Source: JANQIO01 sp965601975 (GTDB taxonomy: Bacteria; Pseudomonadota; Gammaproteobacteria; Pseudomonadales; Halieaceae). Taken from it: a stretch of DNA of 64,000 nucleotides. A model generated the notes under the pieces. It did no database searches, was not told where the DNA came from, and saw only the letters and a list, made by a program, of their open reading frames with translations. The stretch's first letter is position 1, and every line of letters begins with the position of its first letter. Positions 38,354-45,434 of this stretch are shown here, piece after piece. The stretch lies in the NCBI GenBank assembly GCA_965601975.1, contig OZ271856.1, forward strand, positions 3,906,001 through 3,970,000, given 5' to 3'. The position numbers were made by a program, and so were the translations under genes.

Positions 38354-39028
38354 TCAATTACTTGCTGTCTTCTTGGCGCCGGCTTCCGCGGCTTCTTCAC
38401 CGCCGATAACCTCGCCTTTGAATATCCAGACCTTCACACCCAGGATGCCGTAGGTGGTGGCGGCCTCGTAGGTCGCGTAGTCGATGTCCGCGCGCAGGGT
38501 GTGCAGGGGCACACGGCCTTCGCGATACCACTCGGTGCGCGCGATTTCGGCGCCGCCGAGGCGACCGCTGACCTGCACCTTGATGCCCTCGGCACCCTGG
38601 CGCATGGCGTTCTGCACAACGCGCTTCATGGCGCGGCGGAACATCACCCGACGCTCGAGCTGCTGGGCCACGTTCTGGGCAACCAGCCTGGCGTCGAGAT
38701 CAGGCTTGCGAATCTCTTCGATGTTGATGTGCACGGGCACACCCATCTTCTGTGTCAGGTCAGCCCGCAGCTTGTCCACGTCCTCACCCTTCTTGCCGAT
38801 CACGATGCCGGGGCGGGCGGTGTGGATGGTAATGCGTGCGGTCTGAGCGGGACGCTCGATGACGACGCGGCTGACGGATGCGTGATCCAGCTTCTTCTCG
38901 ATGTAGTCGCGGACCTCCAGGTCCGTGATCAGGTTCGAGGAGTAGTTCTTGCTATCCGCGTACCAGACCGAGTTGTGGTCCTTGACGATGCCGAGGCGGA
39001 TACCGATCGGATTTACTTTCTGACCCAT
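38354..39028 (-). CDS. rpsC: 30S ribosomal protein S3
   Basis: A 224-aa S3 at the mRNA entry tunnel. It begins MGQKVNPIGIRLGIVKDHNS, has the KH domain with VIGKKGEDVDKLR, and a C-terminal domain with RAMKRVVQNAMRQGAEGIKV. Only 4 nt separate it from rplV. Confidence 0.98.
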   Translation of the reverse strand: MGQKVNPIGIRLGIVKDHNSVWYADSKNYSSNLITDLEVRDYIEKKLDHASVSRVVIERPAQTARITIHTARPGIVIGKKGEDVDKLRADLTQKMGVPVHINIEEIRKPDLDARLVAQNVAQQLERRVMFRRAMKRVVQNAMRQGAEGIKVQVSGRLGGAEIARTEWYREGRVPLHTLRADIDYATYEAATTYGILGVKVWIFKGEVIGGEEAAEAGAKKTASN

Positions 39029-39032
39029 GAGC

Positions 39033-39371
39033 TTAACCTTCCGCGTCTGCTACTTTTACGGTGATATGACAGGAGCGCTTGAGAATGCGGTCCGCTCGGC
39101 CCTTGGCGCGGGGACGCAGGCGCTTCATGGTCATACCCTCGTCTACGTAGATGCTGGAGATCTTCAGTTCATCGACATCAGCACCTTCATTGTTCTCTGC
39201 ATTGGCAATCGCCGAATCCAGAACCTTTTTGATAATGTGGGCCGCCTTCTTGTTGCTGTAGGTCAGCAGGTTGAGGGCGTCTTCCACACCTTTGCCACGC
39301 ACCTGGTCGGCGACCAGGCGGGCTTTCTGGGCTGAAATTCGCGCGCCCTTGAGTTTGGCTGCAACTTCCAT
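39033..39371 (-). CDS. rplV: 50S ribosomal protein L22
   Basis: A 112-aa L22 whose beta-hairpin lines the exit tunnel; the tip region RLRPRAKGRADRILKRSCHI is unchanged in length, with no sign of macrolide-type tunnel mutations by eye. It is 20 nt after rpsS. Confidence 0.98.
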   Translation of the reverse strand: MEVAAKLKGARISAQKARLVADQVRGKGVEDALNLLTYSNKKAAHIIKKVLDSAIANAENNEGADVDELKISSIYVDEGMTMKRLRPRAKGRADRILKRSCHITVKVADAEG

Positions 39372-39391
39372 CTCTTAACTCCCTTGGACGC

Positions 39392-39664
39392 CTAGCGCGC
39401 CTTCTTGTCCGCGGCGTGGCCGCGGAAGGTCCGCGTCACGGCGAACTCGCCCAGCTTGTGACCGACCATGTCCTCGTTGATCAGAACGGGAACATGCTGG
39501 CGGCCGTTGTGTACGGCAATCGTCAGGCCGACCATATCCGGAGAGACCATGGAACGGCGTGACCAGGTCTTGATAGGACGGCGATCATTGCTCTCGACCG
39601 CGGCCTCAACCTTCTTCATCAGGTGCAGGTCGATAAACGGACCTTTCTTCAGTGAACGGGGCAC
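39392..39664 (-). CDS. rpsS: 30S ribosomal protein S19
   Basis: A 90-aa S19 of the 30S head (MPRSLKKGPFIDLHLMKKVE, HNGRQHVPVLINEDMVGHKLGEFA). It forms a complex with S13 and lies 24 nt after rplB. Confidence 0.98.
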   Translation of the reverse strand: MPRSLKKGPFIDLHLMKKVEAAVESNDRRPIKTWSRRSMVSPDMVGLTIAVHNGRQHVPVLINEDMVGHKLGEFAVTRTFRGHAADKKAR

Positions 39665-39688
39665 TATCTATTCCTCACTCTAATCCGG

Positions 39689-40516
39689 TTACTTCTTACC
39701 GCGACGGCGAACGATCAGGTCGTCGGTACGCTTGTTCTTGCGGGTCTTGTAACCCTTGGTCGGGGTACCCCAGGGGGATACCGGGTGGCGACCACCAGAG
39801 GTGCGGCCTTCACCACCACCGTGCGGGTGATCCACCGGGTTCATGGCAACGCCGCGAACCGTCGGGCGCACACCGCGCCAGCGCGCCGCGCCGGCCTTGC
39901 CCAGCTTGCGCAGGCTGTGCTCGCTGTTGGACACCTCACCCAGCGTGGCGCGGCAGTCCGACAGCACCTTGCGCATCTCGCCGGAGCGGAGACGCAGGGT
40001 GGCGTAACGACCTTCGCGGGCCACCAGCTGAACCGCAGCACCGGCGCTGCGAGCCATTTGCGCACCCTTGCCAGGCTTCAGCTCGATGCAGTGCACCACG
40101 CTGCCCACGGGGATATTGCGCAGCGGCAGGGCATTGCCCACCTTGATCGGCGCGTTGTCACCGGACTGCACCTGGTCGCCGGCCTTCACGCCCTTGGGGG
40201 CGATCATGTAGCGGCGCTCACCGTCTGCATACTTCAGCAGTGCGATGAAAGCAGTGCGGTTCGGGTCGTACTCGATGCGCTCCACTTCCGCGACGATGCT
40301 GTCCTTATTCCGCTTGAAGTCGATTTTCCGGTAGTGCTGCTTGTGACCACCACCGACGTGGCGGGTGGTGATGCGACCGTTGTTGTTACGGCCACCAGAC
40401 TTTGACTTCTTCTCCAGCAGTGCCTTGTGAGGGGCACCCTTGTGCAGATCCTCGCCAACCACGTTGACGACAAATCGGCGGCCGGGTGAAGTCGGCTTTC
40501 TCTTCAAAATTGCCAT
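39689..40516 (-). CDS. rplB: 50S ribosomal protein L2
   Basis: A 275-aa L2, essential for subunit association and the peptidyl transferase region. The conserved histidine is in AMNPVDHPHGGGEGR, and NPNRTAFIALLKYADGE-like sequence lies in the OB domain. It is 21 nt after rplW. Confidence 0.98.
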   Translation of the reverse strand: MAILKRKPTSPGRRFVVNVVGEDLHKGAPHKALLEKKSKSGGRNNNGRITTRHVGGGHKQHYRKIDFKRNKDSIVAEVERIEYDPNRTAFIALLKYADGERRYMIAPKGVKAGDQVQSGDNAPIKVGNALPLRNIPVGSVVHCIELKPGKGAQMARSAGAAVQLVAREGRYATLRLRSGEMRKVLSDCRATLGEVSNSEHSLRKLGKAGAARWRGVRPTVRGVAMNPVDHPHGGGEGRTSGGRHPVSPWGTPTKGYKTRKNKRTDDLIVRRRGKK

Positions 40517-40537
40517 TGCGACCTACTCCTTCCTCAC

Positions 40538-40834
40538 TTACTCAGCGGAAGCAAAGTCAATGTCCTGACCCTGCTCCAGCCGCACGTATGCTTTCTTCCA
40601 GCTCGGCTTCTTGCTGTAGCCGAAGCGGTTGCGCTTGACCTTGCCCTTGACCTTGAGGGTCTGGACGTCGGTAACGCTCACCTTGAACAGCTGCTCTACA
40701 GCCTTCTTGACCTCGAGCTTGGTGGCGTCGATCGCAACGCGGAAGACGTACTGATTGTTCATGTCAGCGACCACGGCCGCCTTTTCGGAAACGTGCGGGC
40801 CGATCAGCACCTGAAATACGCGCTCCTGGTTCAT
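40538..40834 (-). CDS. rplW: 50S ribosomal protein L23
   Basis: A 98-aa L23, the tunnel-exit docking site for trigger factor and SRP (VLIGPHVSEKAAVVADMNNQ, KVKGKVKRNRFGYSKKPSWKK). Its ATG overlaps the rplD stop by 4 nt. Confidence 0.98.
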   Translation of the reverse strand: MNQERVFQVLIGPHVSEKAAVVADMNNQYVFRVAIDATKLEVKKAVEQLFKVSVTDVQTLKVKGKVKRNRFGYSKKPSWKKAYVRLEQGQDIDFASAE

Positions 40835-41448
40835 CCCAGCATCTCCTCAAACTTCTTGACGGCATCCACGGTCACCATGACCTTGTCGTAGGCGATCAGG
40901 GACACCGGATCCACACCGTCGACATCGCGGACGTCAACCTTGTGCAGGTTGCGCGCCGCCAGGTACAGGTTCTCACCCACTTCGGTGGACACGATCAGCA
41001 CGTTGTCCAGGCCGAAGTCCGCGAGCTGCTTGACCAGCAGCTTGGTCTTGGGCTCTTCGACGTCCAGGCTCTCGACCACGACCAGGCGATCCTGGCGGGC
41101 CAGCTCGGACATGATGGAGCGCAGGGCCGCGCGGTACATCTTGCGGTTCACTTTCTGGCTGTGATCCTGCGGCTTGGCCGCGAAGGTCACACCGCCGCTG
41201 CGCCAGATCGGCGAGCGAATGGTACCGGCGCGGGCGCGACCCGTGCCCTTCTGGCGCCAGGGCTTCTTGCCACCGCCACGGACGTCTGAACGATTCTTCT
41301 GTGCACGCGTACCCTGACGCGCACCGGCCAGGTATGCAGTGACGACCTGGTGAACCAGGTCCTCGTTGAACTCGCGCGCGAAGGCAACGTCGGAGACGGA
41401 GACTTTTCCGTTCTTCGCCTTGCCCGGCTTTACAATACTCAGTTCCAC
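40831..41448 (-). CDS. rplD: 50S ribosomal protein L4
   Basis: A 205-aa L4, which lines the exit tunnel; in E. coli it also represses the S10 operon. The tunnel loop segment RSDVRGGGKKPWRQKGTGRA is intact. It starts at GTG (VELSIVKPGKAKNG) with a GGGGG tract 8 nt upstream. The gap to rplC is 18 nt. Confidence 0.98.
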   Translation of the reverse strand: MELSIVKPGKAKNGKVSVSDVAFAREFNEDLVHQVVTAYLAGARQGTRAQKNRSDVRGGGKKPWRQKGTGRARAGTIRSPIWRSGGVTFAAKPQDHSQKVNRKMYRAALRSIMSELARQDRLVVVESLDVEEPKTKLLVKQLADFGLDNVLIVSTEVGENLYLAARNLHKVDVRDVDGVDPVSLIAYDKVMVTVDAVKKFEEMLG

Positions 41449-41466
41449 GGTTATGACCCCCTGACC

Positions 41467-42102
41467 TTATGCCTTGACCGCCGGGCGAACGACAACGTCG
41501 CCACCGGGTGCGCCGGGAACAGCGCCCTTGACCAGCAGCAGGTTGCGCTCGACGTCGACGCGTACGATTTCCAGACCCTGGGTGGTAACGTTCTCGGCAC
41601 CCATGTGGCCGGCCATCTTCTTGCCCTTGAATACGCGGCCGGGCGTCTGGCACTGGCCGATGGAGCCTGGCGCACGGTGAGCAAGGGAGTTGCCGTGGGT
41701 GGCGTCCTGCATGGAGAAGTTCCAGCGCTTCACTGCGCCCTGGAAACCTTTGCCCTTGGACTTGCCTGCGACGTCGACCTTCTGGCCGGCCTCGAAGGCT
41801 TCAACAGTCAGCTCTGCGCCGACTTCCGGTGCCTCGTCTTCCGCTTCGAGGCGGAATTCCCACAGGCCGCGGCCAGCCTCGACACCCGCCTTGGCAAAAT
41901 GGCCGGCTTCGGACTTGCTGATGCGGTTCGCACGGCGGGCGCCTGCAGTAACCTGGACTGCGCGATAGCCATCGCTATCGGTGTCCTTGACCTGGGTCAC
42001 GCGATTGGGTTCAACCTCAATCACGGTCACCGGAATGGAAGAGCCGTCTTCGGTAAAAACGCGAGTCATACCGGACTTACGGCCGACTAAGCCAATAGTC
42101 AT
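41467..42102 (-). CDS. rplC: 50S ribosomal protein L3
   Basis: A 211-aa L3, an early assembly protein reaching the peptidyl transferase centre. The extended loop has HRAPGSIGQCQTPGRVFKG, with the glutamine that PrmB methylates in E. coli (Q150). It follows rpsJ after an unusually long 133-nt spacer. Confidence 0.98.
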   Translation of the reverse strand: MTIGLVGRKSGMTRVFTEDGSSIPVTVIEVEPNRVTQVKDTDSDGYRAVQVTAGARRANRISKSEAGHFAKAGVEAGRGLWEFRLEAEDEAPEVGAELTVEAFEAGQKVDVAGKSKGKGFQGAVKRWNFSMQDATHGNSLAHRAPGSIGQCQTPGRVFKGKKMAGHMGAENVTTQGLEIVRVDVERNLLLVKGAVPGAPGGDVVVRPAVKA

Positions 42103-42235
42103 TTCTCTAACCTCTCAGTGTACGGGGCTCACACCCTCTATGGCCGCTCATCGCTGAGCGTTACACACCCGGCTGGTCTGTCTGACCCTCCGAGCAGGTC
42201 TGGTTTTGTTCTATCTATCTATTTAGTTACAACAA
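42103..42235 (-). other. rpsJ-rplC spacer with hairpin
   Basis: This 133-nt intercistronic region is long for the S10 operon, where neighbouring genes here are 4-24 nt apart. It contains a perfect hairpin CGCTCA-TCGC-TGAGCG (42145-42160) and a short CTAT tandem run near 42210-42222. No open frame of note or T-run follows the hairpin, so it is more likely a regulatory or processing site than a terminator. Confidence 0.55.
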
Positions 42236-42547
42236 TCAACCAAGACTGATCTGTACTTCAACACCTGCAGCCAGATCCAGCTTCATCAGGGCGTCCACGG
42301 TCTTTTCCGTGGGCTCCACGATGTCCAGAAGGCGTTTGTGAGTGCGGATTTCATACTGGTCACGTGCATCTTTGTTCACGTGAGGAGAAATCAGTACGGT
42401 GTATCGCTCTTTGCGAGTAGGAAGGGGAATAGGACCCTTGACCTGTGCACCTGTACGACGCGCGGTTTCAACGATCTCCTGGGTAGACGTATCTATCAGG
42501 CGATGATCGAATGCTTTAAGACGAATACGAATCCTTTGATTCTGCAT
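42236..42547 (-). CDS. rpsJ: 30S ribosomal protein S10
   Basis: A 103-aa S10, which also serves as NusE in the antitermination complex on boxA. I start it at MQNQRIRIRLKAFDHRLID, the universal N-terminus; the frame extends 15 nt further upstream. Blocks ETARRTGAQVKGPIPLPT and RTHKRLLDI are conserved. It is the first gene of the S10 superoperon, with a strong promoter 70 nt upstream. Confidence 0.98.
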   Translation of the reverse strand: MQNQRIRIRLKAFDHRLIDTSTQEIVETARRTGAQVKGPIPLPTRKERYTVLISPHVNKDARDQYEIRTHKRLLDIVEPTEKTVDALMKLDLAAGVEVQISLG

Positions 42548-42616
42548 TTGATCAAACTCCAATCAGAGTAAAAAACCAGAGGCCCGCACAGGGACCCCCC
42601 GAAAAAAGGAGTGCGC

Positions 42617-42645
42617 ATTCTAATGACGCGCCCAGACCCTGTCAA
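42617..42645 (-). promoter_or_regulatory. S10 operon promoter
   Basis: Minus-strand -35 TTGACA (42640-42645, consensus) and -10 TAGAAT (42617-42622) with a 17-bp spacer; the discriminator is GCGCACTCC. The predicted leader before rpsJ is only about 60 nt, too short for the E. coli-type S10 leader with its L4-responsive hairpins. Confidence 0.8.
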
Positions 42646-42740
42646 ACACTTTTCCCATTGATTTCAGTAACTTTTTGGCCGATGGGAAAAGCTGGCGCCA
42701 GGGGCCATGAAACTGGCGCGGAGAGCACCGATAAGGTCAT

Positions 42741-43700
42741 TTATGGCCGGCAGGCATCCAGCAGCAGCTCTGCACAGCCCACCCGCTGAAACAGCAGCTC
42801 GGTGATCGCAAGGATCACCTCGGGGCGTTTGGGGTGCACATGGTCTCCCGGGGTCCACAGCACCTCAAATGGAGGGAGAGCAGCATCCCACAGAGCCGCC
42901 CTGGCTTCCGGCGGAATCGCACTGTCATCCAGGGCATGCACCATCACCAGCGGCGTCGGGGATATCTGGTGTACCCAGGCCTCGGGGCCCAGGTGATGCG
43001 CGCCCGCCACGGAGGCCAGGTAGACGGCAAGGGAGCTGCGCAGAAATTTGGCCGAGACGCGCTTGCGCAAGCCGTGATCGAACACCTTTGCCGGCGCAGC
43101 GCCGCCGTGAATCAGCCAGAGCCGATCCACGCGCGCATCCAGGGCGGCGGGCACCGCCGCCAGGTAGGCGCCGAAGCTGATCCCGGCCAGTTCCACCCGG
43201 CCGGGTGAAATACCGGCCTCGGGGCTCAACAGGTAGTCCAGCGCCAGCAGGACAGCGGCCGGCGTATCGAAAATGCCGCGCTGGACCCTCGGTAGAGCGG
43301 TGAACATGCCCCACATGCTGCGGTGGGGAACAGTGCCGAAGGGGTAGCTGATCGCGGCGACCACGGCGCCCCGGGTATCGGGTATCACCTCGACCGCCGC
43401 CCTGCCGGTCTCCTGCCCGCCCATCAGGACCAGCAGGGGACGGTGCTCCAGCCGGCGCTCGGGAAAGCGCACGGCAATATCCACCAGGAGCCCGGTATCC
43501 GAGCGCAGGCGCAGCTCGCGTACTTCGTCATTGTGGAGGGTGAGGGAGGCGGTCTGCTCGAATGCGGTGAGGGTACCCTTGCGCTCGAGATGCTGCGGTG
43601 CCTGCTGGGCGAGAAGCCAAAGCCAGACCAGACCGGCAGCCAGGAAAAGGCCGAACAACACCGCCGAGAGGGCGCAATACTTAAAAAGCCTGGAAAGCAC
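42741..43700 (-). CDS. Membrane-anchored alpha/beta hydrolase
   Basis: A 319-aa serine hydrolase-like protein. It has one N-terminal membrane helix (about 8-31, ALSAVLFGLFLAAGLVWLWL) and an alpha/beta hydrolase fold with nucleophile elbow GISFGAYL (S175), a candidate acid in ALDDSAIPP (D258 or D259) and histidine in GDHVHP (H287). The substrate is unknown. I chose the GTG start because AGAGG lies 9 nt upstream; the frame remains open to 43808, but those starts lack ribosome-binding sites. It ends just upstream of the S10 promoter and is divergent from the DUF501 gene. Confidence 0.8.
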   Translation of the reverse strand: MLSRLFKYCALSAVLFGLFLAAGLVWLWLLAQQAPQHLERKGTLTAFEQTASLTLHNDEVRELRLRSDTGLLVDIAVRFPERRLEHRPLLVLMGGQETGRAAVEVIPDTRGAVVAAISYPFGTVPHRSMWGMFTALPRVQRGIFDTPAAVLLALDYLLSPEAGISPGRVELAGISFGAYLAAVPAALDARVDRLWLIHGGAAPAKVFDHGLRKRVSAKFLRSSLAVYLASVAGAHHLGPEAWVHQISPTPLVMVHALDDSAIPPEARAALWDAALPPFEVLWTPGDHVHPKRPEVILAITELLFQRVGCAELLLDACRP

Positions 43701-43807
43701 GCGCGAATACCTCTTGCACGCCAGGTTCAAACACCAGGGCATTGTAACTTGAATTGCCGCCGTGAATAGCGTCGAATAGCCGCCCCGGGCATCGACTGGC
43801 CAGAGCA

Positions 43808-44305
43808 TTGACAGAGATCACCGACACACAACGCCAGAGGGTCAGCGAACTGCTGGGGCGGGAGGCCCGCGGCCTGCGCGACATTCCCGTCGCACATCCC
43901 GACGGTGAGCCGATCGTCATCCAGGTTGCCTCACTGGTGGATGACAAGCCGTTTCCCACCCTGTTCTGGCTGGTAGACCCGGAACTCAACTACCGCATTG
44001 ACCAGCTGGAGGCGCGAGGCCTGATCGCCGAGCTGCAGGCCCGGGTGGACGAGGACCCTGAGCTCCAGGCCGGCATGGCGGGGGATCACCGGGCGCATAT
44101 CGCGCTACGGAACCGCCTGATGGCCGCATCCGACCGCCAGCGCCTGCAACAGCTGGGGTTTTCCGGGGCCCTCGAGCGCCGGGGCATCGGCGGCATCGAG
44201 AAGACCGCCCGCATCCGCTGCCTGCACACCTGGTACGCGGCGCACCTGGTCGAGCCCAATACCATTGGCCGCCTGGTGGACGAATTCTGGGCGGACCCGG
44301 AATAA
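43808..44305 (+). CDS. DUF501 family protein
   Basis: A 165-aa soluble protein with the features of DUF501: an N-terminal helical part, FPTLFWLVDPELNYRIDQLEA in the middle and a C-terminal GIGGIEKTARIRCLHTWYAAHL block with conserved Cys and His. The function of the family is unknown. The only start codon that covers the full family length is TTG, without a clear ribosome-binding site, so the N-terminus is uncertain. A weak hairpin (AAACCG/CGGTTT then T6) follows the stop at 44304-44328. Confidence 0.8.
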   Translation: MTEITDTQRQRVSELLGREARGLRDIPVAHPDGEPIVIQVASLVDDKPFPTLFWLVDPELNYRIDQLEARGLIAELQARVDEDPELQAGMAGDHRAHIALRNRLMAASDRQRLQQLGFSGALERRGIGGIEKTARIRCLHTWYAAHLVEPNTIGRLVDEFWADPE

Positions 44306-44372
44306 ACCGTCACATCATCCGGTTTTTTGACCTATACTGCCCAGCCCACTCACGAGATAGAGGCAGCACCCC

Positions 44373-44918
44373 ATGGCACGCATACCCCTGGCCGAACGCG
44401 ACGAGCTGGATCCGGAAATTCTCGAATTCATCGACCAGATCGAGGAAACCACCGGCGATTCCACCGCCATGCGCGTGCTCGCGCGGCGACCCCAGATGGT
44501 CAAGGACTTTGCCGCCTTCTACTGGCCCCTGCAGACCGAGGGCCTGATCAACCGCAAGCTGGTCGAGCTGGTACGGCTGTCCGTTGCCCAGGTCAACCAG
44601 TGCCCCAACTGCCTGGCGGCACGCTACCAGGACTCCATCGACGACGGCCTCACCGAACAGCTGGTGTCCCAGCTACCGGAAGCCGAGCGCACGGGGGAAT
44701 TCACCGACCGGGAGAAGGCCGCCATCATCCTGGCCAGGAAGCTGGCCAAGGACCATTTCTCGGTGACGGACGAGGACTTCGAGCGGCTCTACGAGCATTT
44801 CAGCGTCGACGAGGTGGTCGAGCTCAATATGCTGATCGCCCAGTTCGTGGGCATCGGGCGCATGCTCGCAGTGGTCAATGCCATGGATCCGGTTTGCGAG
44901 CTCCGTACCGGGACCTGA
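44373..44918 (+). CDS. Carboxymuconolactone decarboxylase / AhpD-like family protein
   Basis: A 181-aa all-helical protein of the CMD family, many of which are thiol peroxidase or AhpD-like. The family motif is VELVRLSVAQVNQCPNCLAARYQ, holding a CxxC pair at C77/C80 that could be redox active. The canonical His two or three residues after the second cysteine is not seen, so AhpD-type peroxidase activity is uncertain. AGAGGC precedes the ATG and a TATACT -10-like box lies at 44333-44338. It is monocistronic, followed by the repeat-rich region. Confidence 0.85.
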   Translation: MARIPLAERDELDPEILEFIDQIEETTGDSTAMRVLARRPQMVKDFAAFYWPLQTEGLINRKLVELVRLSVAQVNQCPNCLAARYQDSIDDGLTEQLVSQLPEAERTGEFTDREKAAIILARKLAKDHFSVTDEDFERLYEHFSVDEVVELNMLIAQFVGIGRMLAVVNAMDPVCELRTGT

Positions 44919-44965
44919 CGATTCATCGATTGTCCGGTTTCAGTGCTCCGTAGGGCGGGCGCGAA

Positions 44966-45067
44966 CTGGGTGTATGCCTCCACGGACACGCTAAAAGCGT
45001 GACATCCATGTCGCGCTCGGCAACGGCCGTCCCTGGCCGTTGACGGTCCGTGGAGGCATACACCCAG
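44966..45067 (+). repeat. Cloverleaf-like palindromic element, copy A
   Basis: A perfect 22-bp outer inverted repeat (44966-44987 with 45046-45067) encloses three hairpins: ACGCT-AAA-AGCGT (44988-45000), GACA-TCCA-TGTC (45001-45012) and CAACGGCC-GTCCCT-GGCCGTTG (45021-45042). Strand is assigned arbitrarily as plus; copy B has the same inner order on the minus strand. Confidence 0.9.
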
Positions 45068-45152
45068 CTCACACCCTCCGACAGTGCGCGGTTCCAGTCA
45101 TTCAGAATCGAAGATCGGAATTGGATGTGCCACGGACGGAGCGCGTGCGGTG

Positions 45153-45248
45153 CCAGGGGCCCTTCCGGGACCGTATGCGGCCAGGGACGGCCGCATCCGA
45201 GCGAGACATGGACGTTATGCTTTTAGCGTGTCCCGGAAGGGCCCCTGG
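45153..45248 (-). repeat. Cloverleaf-like palindromic element, copy B (inverted relative to A)
   Basis: A perfect 19-bp outer inverted repeat (45153-45171 with 45230-45248) encloses the same three hairpins as copy A on the other strand: ATGCGGCC-AGGGAC-GGCCGCAT (45175-45196), then GACATGGACGTT and ATGCTTTTAGCGT. The hairpin loops and linkers match copy A, while the outer stem has no obvious sequence similarity to A's. Confidence 0.9.
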
Positions 45249-45305
45249 TGCCGTGCGTGCGGCTTCAGTGCTACGCCCACCATTCCAACTCTTGTGCGAT
45301 GGGGC

Positions 45306-45335
45306 AAAAAAAAGCCCCGCGTGTGCGGGGCTTTT
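45306..45335 (-). terminator. Intrinsic terminator of the str operon (after tuf)
   Basis: Stem AAAAGCCCCGC/GCGGGGCTTTT with loop GTGT, followed on the minus strand by a run of eight T (A-run 45306-45313). It is about 100 nt past the tuf stop. The plus strand gives a shorter CTTTTC tail, so it may also stop read-through from the CMD-family gene. Confidence 0.88.
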
Positions 45336-45341
45336 CTGGGT

Positions 45342-45426
45342 CCCCGCTTTCGCGGGGATGACGTGTCATCGCGGGGATGACGAAGCATCGAGTGATGACG
45401 TCGATGGGCCCCCGCCTTCGCGGGGG
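45342..45426. repeat. REP-like GC hairpin cluster at the tuf 3' end
   Basis: Two stable hairpins, CCCCGC-TTTC-GCGGGG (45342-45357) and CCCCCGC-CTTC-GCGGGGG (45409-45426), flank a partial copy TCATCGCGGGGATGACG. The repeated word CGCGGGGATGACG is typical of extragenic palindromes. They lie in the 3' untranslated part of tuf before its terminator and may protect the mRNA end. Confidence 0.75.
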
Positions 45427-45434
45427 CGACAGCG

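Larger units (their letters stand above)
44919..45434. other. 516-bp intergenic region rich in palindromes, between convergent gene ends
   Basis: This stretch lies between the CMD-family gene (+) and tuf (-), where both end. It has no credible gene. It holds two inverted copies of a ~100-bp palindromic element (44966-45067, 45153-45248), the tuf terminator (45306-45335) and GC-rich REP-like hairpins next to the tuf stop (45342-45426). Between the two big elements (45068-45152) I see no further structure. Confidence 0.9.

Noticed and set aside
44919..45434. A small gene or CRISPR array in the repeat-rich gap
   Set aside because: The repeats are inverted and self-complementary with only two copies, not regularly spaced direct repeats; the open frames cross the palindromes and have no ribosome-binding sites.
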